64,000 nt of DNA from Sutcliffiella sp. FSL R7-0096 (GTDB lineage: Bacteria; Bacillota; Bacilli; Bacillales; Bacillaceae_I). The notes under the pieces are model-generated. The model did no database searches and was not told where the DNA came from. It saw nothing but the letters and a program-made list of their open reading frames with translations. How positions within the stretch are numbered: position 1 is the first letter of the stretch; each line of letters opens with the position of its first letter. Both the position numbers and the translations under genes were made by a program. The stretch covers positions 1,592,001 through 1,656,000 of the forward strand of contig NZ_CP152003.1 of assembly GCF_038595065.1 (NCBI RefSeq). The letters are read 5' to 3'. Below are positions 59,631 through 64,000 of the stretch, in pieces.

Positions 59631-60265
59631 GTCAGTTTTTAAAGAAATGGACCGAACTTTCTGAGGTTAAGGAAGAATTGGCTTTGCGTGATTGGTTTTT
59701 TGGCACAAGTGGAAACCTTTCCATCAAAGTGTCAGATACACCGCTTCAATTCTTGGTTTCTTCAAGCGGCAAGGACAAGAGAAAGATAACTTCAGAAGAT
59801 TTCCTGCTTGTGGATGAATTGGGAAAAGCTGTCGAAAGCACTGTGTTGAAGCCTTCAGCAGAGACATTACTACACCTCGAAGTTTACCGGAAGACAAAAG
59901 CTGGTTGTTCCTTGCATGTCCATACTGTAGATAATAATGTCATATCTGAGTTATATGGTGATCACGGCGAGATTGTTTTCAAAGGACAAGAAATCATTAA
60001 AGCCTTCGGCATCTGGGAGGAAGATGCAGAAGTAAGGATACCAATCATAAGAAACAATGCGGATATCCCAGCATTGGCAAATGAATTTTCTCAATTTATA
60101 GATGGAGATGCTGGAGCTGTCCTTATCAGGAATCATGGAATCACCGTTTGGGGGAAAACAGCCTTTGAAGCGAAAAAATACCTAGAGGCCTGGGAGTTTC
60201 TATTCTCCTATCATTTGAAATTATTAAGTGTAAAAAATTTGGTCCAACCAAAAATATCTATTTAA
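59627..60265 (+). CDS. mtnB: methylthioribulose-1-phosphate dehydratase
   Basis: A 212-residue class II aldolase-fold zinc enzyme that dehydrates methylthioribulose-1-phosphate to the MtnW substrate. Motifs: [22 protein letters not shown], the zinc ligands in LHVHTVDNN and [11 protein letters not shown]. The length is normal. It overlaps mtnX by 4 bp. A family B repeat of about 140 bp separates it from mtnD. Confidence 0.95.
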   Translation: MSQFLKKWTELSEVKEELALRDWFFGTSGNLSIKVSDTPLQFLVSSSGKDKRKITSEDFLLVDELGKAVESTVLKPSAETLLHLEVYRKTKAGCSLHVHTVDNNVISELYGDHGEIVFKGQEIIKAFGIWEEDAEVRIPIIRNNADIPALANEFSQFIDGDAGAVLIRNHGITVWGKTAFEAKKYLEAWEFLFSYHLKLLSVKNLVQPKISI

Positions 60266-60298
60266 ATCTTATATAGAAAGTAAGTTCAAAGGTTTCCC

Positions 60299-60437
60299 TA
60301 GCTGTTGATTGGAGGAACGGGCGAAGACTCCGGCGGGAGGTAACGGTAGCTTGAGACCCCACAGCGGAGCGAGGAGGCTCGAGCACACGCCCCGCGGAAA
60401 GCGAAGCCCGGTACGGAAATCAACAGCGGAGTTTAAT
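60299..60437 (+). repeat. family B repeat between mtnB and mtnD
   Basis: From TAGCTGTTGATTGGAGGAAC to GGAAATCAACAGCGGAGTTT. The core has GCGAAGACTCCGGCGGGAGG, TTGAGACCCCACAGCGG and GAGGAGGCTCGAGCAC. Its terminal TCAACA is 17 bp before TATAAA, upstream of mtnD. Confidence 0.88.
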
Positions 60438-60465
60438 AATGATATAAAATAAGGAGGAATTTAAC

Positions 60466-60999
60466 ATGGCAGAAATCAGATTACACGAAACAGATGAAAG
60501 AATCAGTGGGAAAGAAAAGGTGGAAAGCTTCCTAAATGATAATGAAGTAATCTACGAAAACTGGGACATTGCGAAACTCCCTCAACACTTGCAGGAAAAC
60601 TTTTCTTTAACAGATGAAAACAAAGAAGAAATCCTAACAGTTTTCAAAGATGAGATTGCTGCGATTTCCTTAAAAAGAGGGTACAAGGCACAAGATGTTA
60701 TCTCTTTATCTGATACAACACCTAACTTGGAGCAACTTCTTCAAAACTTCAATAAAGAGCACCATCATACAGATGATGAAGTTCGATTCATTGTCAGTGG
60801 CCATGGTATATTCGTTATTCAAGGAAAGGATGGCTCTTTCTTTGATGTAGAATTGGAGCCTGGCGATTTAATCTCTGTCCCGCCAAATGTCCGCCACTAC
60901 TTCACCTTAATGGAGGATCGTAAAGTAGTCGCAGTTCGAATCTTCGTAACCACAGAAGGTTGGGTACCGATTTATGAAAAAGAAGAAGTGAATAACTAA
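60466..60999 (+). CDS. mtnD: acireductone dioxygenase
   Basis: A 177-aa cupin dioxygenase that oxidises acireductone to 4-methylthio-2-oxobutanoate and formate (Fe form). The metal site is HHHTDDEVRF (His, His, Glu) with the last His in PPNVRHYFT. AAGGAGG with 8 nt supports the ATG. In many Bacillus it directly follows mtnB; here the repeat lies between them, so a separate weak promoter at the repeat edge is possible. Confidence 0.95.
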   Translation: MAEIRLHETDERISGKEKVESFLNDNEVIYENWDIAKLPQHLQENFSLTDENKEEILTVFKDEIAAISLKRGYKAQDVISLSDTTPNLEQLLQNFNKEHHHTDDEVRFIVSGHGIFVIQGKDGSFFDVELEPGDLISVPPNVRHYFTLMEDRKVVAVRIFVTTEGWVPIYEKEEVNN

Positions 61000-61002
61000 T
61001 AA

Positions 61003-61046
61003 AAAAACAGATGACCTTGCGTTGGCAGCAGGGTCATCTGTTTTTA
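61003..61046 (+). terminator. terminator of the mtn operon
   Basis: AAAAACAGATGACC pairs with GGTCATCTGTTTTT around an inner TGC/GCA pair. Confidence 0.88.
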
Positions 61047-61122
61047 CTTTTCATGACTACTTTATCTGTCTGGAGGGAATATAATGGTATTAAAACAGAG
61101 ATAGATTAAGGAGGAAGGCACT

Positions 61123-62466
61123 ATGGAACATGTTGTCATAATAGGAGGAATAGCAGGTGGAATGAGCGCCGCCTCCAAACTTAGAAGATTGGATGAAAAG
61201 GTGAAAATCAGCGTATTTGAAAAAGATTCACATATATCCTACGGTGCCTGTGGCCTACCTTACTACATATCAGGAATAACAAAATCCCATGAAGACCTGC
61301 TGGCAAGGACTGTGGAAGACTTTGAAAAACGCAACATTCAAGTACACATTCACCATGAGGCAATAAGTGTCGATCCTGAACATCAAAGAGTAAATGTGAA
61401 GAACCTTATTACAGGAGATGAAACATGGATCGACTACGATAAATTACTCATTGCAACAGGATCAAAACCGATTGTTCCGCCGTTCGTACCAAAAGGGGCA
61501 ACAAATGTTCACACATTGAAAACCTTAAATGATGGTATCAGGATGAGAGAGTACTTTTGCAATAAGGCTATAAAAAAGGTAGGCATCATAGGTGGAGGTT
61601 ACATTGGAATGGAGCTCGTGGAGAGCATGTTGGAGCTTGGGAAAGAAGTTGTGGTCATCGAGCTACAGGACCAGATTTTGCCCAATTATGATGCGGAAAT
61701 GGCCAATATTGTTTCGGATTCGATAAATTCGATACAAGGTGCTTCCATTCGAACTGGAGAAGAAGTGAAGGAACTTAAAGTATCAGGGGATAAAGTGTCA
61801 CATATAGTGACGGACAAGGCCACAATTGAAGTGGATACAGTAATCGTCAACATCGGAAATAAACCGAACACGGAGTTTGTTGAAAACCTAGGCCTGGAAA
61901 TGCTGGAAAACGGGGCAATTATCGTAGACACCCAACAAAAGACTAGCCTCCCATCCATTTATGCTGCTGGTGATTGTGCAACAAGTAATCACCTTCTATT
62001 GAACAGACCTGTCAATATCGGTCTAGGCACAACGGCGAACAAACATGGAAGAGTGGCTGCAGATAACCTGGCTGGCATACCATCCACTTTTGAAGGGATA
62101 CTTGGAACAAATGTTGTGAAAGTGATGGAATGGACCGCTGCTATGACTGGGCTGACCGAAAAAGAGGCGAAAAAAGAAGAACTCGACATTGAATGTGTAG
62201 TCATTGAAACAAATAACCACGCCTCCTACTACCCGGATGCCGAAACCATTCATATCAAGCTTGTGTATGAAAAGGGCTCACAAAAGCTGCTTGGTGCACA
62301 AATGGTTGGTAAGGATATATCGATTGCCAAAAGATTGGATGTCTATGCAACGGCTATAACCTGCGGATTGTCTACCAAGCAAATCGGTATGCTAGATCTC
62401 TGTTATGCCCCACCCTATGCTACAGTTTGGGACGCAGTTCAAGTGGCAGCAAATGCAGCAAAATAA
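61123..62466 (+). CDS. cdr: CoA-disulfide reductase (FAD-dependent)
   Basis: A 447-residue flavoprotein disulphide reductase of the single-cysteine type. The FAD loop is VVIIGGIAGGMSAASKLR, the active-site Cys43 is in SYGACGLPYYISG, the NADPH loop is KVGIIGGGYIGMELVE, and the second FAD motif is SIYAAGDCATSNH. The C-terminal domain ends with LCYAPPYATVWDAVQVAAN. It reduces CoA disulphide with NAD(P)H. It lacks a C-terminal rhodanese. AAGGAGG precedes the ATG. It is a single gene downstream of mtnD. Confidence 0.9.
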   Translation: MEHVVIIGGIAGGMSAASKLRRLDEKVKISVFEKDSHISYGACGLPYYISGITKSHEDLLARTVEDFEKRNIQVHIHHEAISVDPEHQRVNVKNLITGDETWIDYDKLLIATGSKPIVPPFVPKGATNVHTLKTLNDGIRMREYFCNKAIKKVGIIGGGYIGMELVESMLELGKEVVVIELQDQILPNYDAEMANIVSDSINSIQGASIRTGEEVKELKVSGDKVSHIVTDKATIEVDTVIVNIGNKPNTEFVENLGLEMLENGAIIVDTQQKTSLPSIYAAGDCATSNHLLLNRPVNIGLGTTANKHGRVAADNLAGIPSTFEGILGTNVVKVMEWTAAMTGLTEKEAKKEELDIECVVIETNNHASYYPDAETIHIKLVYEKGSQKLLGAQMVGKDISIAKRLDVYATAITCGLSTKQIGMLDLCYAPPYATVWDAVQVAANAAK

Positions 62467-62574
62467 GAAACTAGATAAGTTGTTAAAATATTGTGAATTT
62501 TCTTTACCACTAAAGTCAAATATGCTAATGTAATAGTAGCTCTATACATATATTTTGACAGAGGAGTGAGAGAG

Positions 62575-63213
62575 ATGAAGGTCCGCTACAATTTCGTGCC
62601 AAAGCATGATGTTCAGTATTGTGAACCAACTTATACCATCAAACAGGCATATGAGAAAATAAAGGATACTGGTTATCGGTGCATTCCGATCCTTTCCAAT
62701 GATGGCCATAACTTTCTTGGCCTTGTCTACAAAGTTCATCTGCTTGATTATCTATATGAAGAAAAGGGTAGTGAAGAAGATTCCATCGAGGTACTGATAA
62801 AAAGTCAAGACGCATTCATCTTTGAAGAAGACTCCTTTTTCAAGGCATTCTTCACAATCAAGCGTTTGCCATTCATCGCAGTGCTGAATGAAGACAATGA
62901 ATTTCTGGGGATATTAACCCACGCGAATGTCATGGATGTGCTTGCCGATTCTTTTGGCATGAAAACGGGGGGATATACTCTCACCATTGCAACAATCGAA
63001 CATAAAGGGGCCATCAAGGATCTCGTATCAATGTTAAAGGATATCAATATCGACGGCATGCTCACTCTTGATAACGGCGAAAAATACTTAAGACGTATCA
63101 TAGTGAATCTTCCTGCTGAATTACCAGAGGAAAAACTGAACAAACTGGTCAAAAAGCTTGGAGAAAAAGAATTCAGAGTTACACACGTTGATCAAATTGA
63201 TGTGCAAAAATAA
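62575..63213 (+). CDS. CBS-pair plus ACT-like domain protein (CbpA-like)
   Basis: A 212-aa cytoplasmic protein. Two CBS motifs span about residues 8-130 (YTIKQAYEKIKDTGYRCIPI, LGLVYKVHLLDYL; RLPFIAVLNEDNEFLGILTH). An ACT-like domain spans about 140-208 (TLTIATIEHKGAIKDLVSML). The same order occurs in CbpA, a c-di-AMP-binding protein of Listeria; nucleotide binding here is not shown. GAGGAG with 8 nt supports the ATG at 62575 over the GTG at 62566. Confidence 0.82.
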   Translation: MKVRYNFVPKHDVQYCEPTYTIKQAYEKIKDTGYRCIPILSNDGHNFLGLVYKVHLLDYLYEEKGSEEDSIEVLIKSQDAFIFEEDSFFKAFFTIKRLPFIAVLNEDNEFLGILTHANVMDVLADSFGMKTGGYTLTIATIEHKGAIKDLVSMLKDINIDGMLTLDNGEKYLRRIIVNLPAELPEEKLNKLVKKLGEKEFRVTHVDQIDVQK

Positions 63214-63234
63214 AAATAAACATCTAAAAGTAAC

Positions 63235-63270
63235 GAGCGGTCTCCACTTTTATGGGACCGCTCATTCTTT
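63235..63270. terminator. terminator between convergent genes
   Basis: GAGCGGTC pairs with GACCGCTC around an A/T-rich loop, then ATTCTTT. It overlaps the stop of the deacetylase gene. Confidence 0.72.
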
Positions 63271-64000
63271 AGTGCAATAAAATTTCTTTATCAATTAATA
63301 TATTGGATAGGGTGACAATTTCGGCTTTATCTTCTAACTTGGGGATGTATTGCTTGAGTACACTTGCGGTCTTCTCGCCCACTACCCCAACATGACCGAT
63401 TGCAATAATGGAATCATCTACTTCTGTTTTTTTGATCAGCTGAGTAGTCTGCTTCACAATATGATTGGTGGTAAAAACTTCGTCAAAAAACAACTCATTT
63501 TCTAAAAATGGCACACCCATCTTAGTGGCCAATTCAGCGACAACACTCTTTTTGGTTGTTTTACTGTCGAGATAGTAAAGGTTTCTCTCTTTGCAGATAC
63601 CAAGTATCACGCTCATGATACGTTCATCAGCTGTTATTTTGGAACCCATATGATTATTTATTCCGACTGCATAGGGAACGGAATCGATGGCATCATTTAC
63701 CCTTTTGTATACTTCCTCGTCGGATAGATTGGATGTGATGGCCCCGGGACCTAGCCAACTTCTTTTCCCTTTTAAAGGTTCCATGGGGAGGTGAAGGATC
63801 ACTTCATGACCCAAACGATGTGCCATTTCAGCATCCTTTTTGGTAGTGGATAGGAATGGCATGACCGCGACTGTCAGGGAGACAGGTAATTGAAGGATCT
63901 CCTCTGTTCCTTTCATATTATTCCCAAAGTCATCAATGACAATGGCTACCTTATTGCTTGTATGTTCTTCTGCTGAAGCCTTTTGACTTGAGAGGTTGAA
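63269..64000 (-). CDS. divergent polysaccharide deacetylase (YibQ family), truncated at the window edge
   Basis: The frame continues without a stop to base 64000, so the true start lies outside. The edge sequence SQKASAEEHTSNK looks like the end of a signal peptide. It is followed by the family signature VAIVIDDFGNNMKGTEEIL and later VILHLPMEPL, GINNHMGSKITADERIM and YLDSKTTKKSVV. YibQ-like proteins are predicted exported carbohydrate esterases; activity is not established. An internal ATG at 63916 is not the start, because the IDDFG motif precedes it. Confidence 0.88.
   Translation of the reverse strand, partial: FNLSSQKASAEEHTSNKVAIVIDDFGNNMKGTEEILQLPVSLTVAVMPFLSTTKKDAEMAHRLGHEVILHLPMEPLKGKRSWLGPGAITSNLSDEEVYKRVNDAIDSVPYAVGINNHMGSKITADERIMSVILGICKERNLYYLDSKTTKKSVVAELATKMGVPFLENELFFDEVFTTNHIVKQTTQLIKKTEVDDSIIAIGHVGVVGEKTASVLKQYIPKLEDKAEIVTLSNILIDKEILLH

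Overview
The window looks like chromosomal DNA of a spore-forming Bacillaceae bacterium. It has moderately low GC, strong AGGAGG-type ribosome binding sites, frequent GTG/TTG starts and many intrinsic terminators. Sporulation genes (splAB, an alpha/beta-type SASP, a KinE-like kinase) are present, as are two S-box riboswitches. From about 29 to 61 kb the order ligD, ku, sigI-rsgI, SASP, ktr, kinE-like, ogt, mtnKA, mtnU, mtnE, mtnWXBD resembles the ykoU to mtnD segment of Bacillus subtilis as I remember it. The first 29 kb and the 37.9-47.2 kb block look more lineage-specific. No phage, conjugative element, transposase gene, CRISPR array or rRNA operon was seen.

Layout. 0-5 kb: SCO1-like lipoprotein, HD hydrolase, a small WYL-like gene under a LexA-type box, tRNA-Val(GAC), SCP2 protein, a Cys-rich miniprotein, DUF3231, CHY zinc finger and a GNAT-like protein. 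5.4-5.9 kb: a promoter-to-terminator unit on the minus strand with no long gene, predicted to be a structured RNA of about 400 nt closed by a 12-bp long-range helix. 6-8.5 kb: a CheR-like methyltransferase facing a PAS-like protein and a cobalamin-binding protein with the CarH-type W-x9-EH motif. 8.7-12.5 kb: M42 peptidase, splAB, VanW, DUF2164. 12.8-15.1 kb: FAD monooxygenase plus methyltransferase. 15.3-19.4 kb: LysM/3D cell-wall protein with a WalR-type box, GNAT, PAP2, lipoprotein. 20.5-22.4 kb: kynU-kynB. 22.6-29 kb: hydrolase, DinG/XPD-type helicase, FbpA-like protein, MscS, YeiH. 29.1-32.1 kb: LigD and Ku for end joining. 33.4-36 kb: sigI-rsgI and a SigG-driven SASP. 36.1-37.5 kb: potassium transporter. 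37.9-44.4 kb: a LacI-type regulator with three matching operators, a glucosidase and a sugar ABC transporter. 47.8-50.5 kb: orphan sporulation-type kinase and ogt. 51.7-61 kb: the methionine salvage pathway in several transcription units. 61-64 kb: CoA-disulfide reductase, CBS-ACT protein and a truncated polysaccharide deacetylase.

The most unusual feature is the density of short non-coding repeats, in at least three families. Family A (about 210 bp, three copies) lies inside intrinsic terminators, and each copy is flanked on both sides by a near-identical copy of the local terminator hairpin. Family B (about 70-150 bp, several copies plus remnants) sits in gene borders and may supply -35 elements to mtnW and mtnD. 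Family C (about 180-220 bp, three copies) has terminal inverted repeats like a MITE. All identifications are by eye; no search or folding was run.
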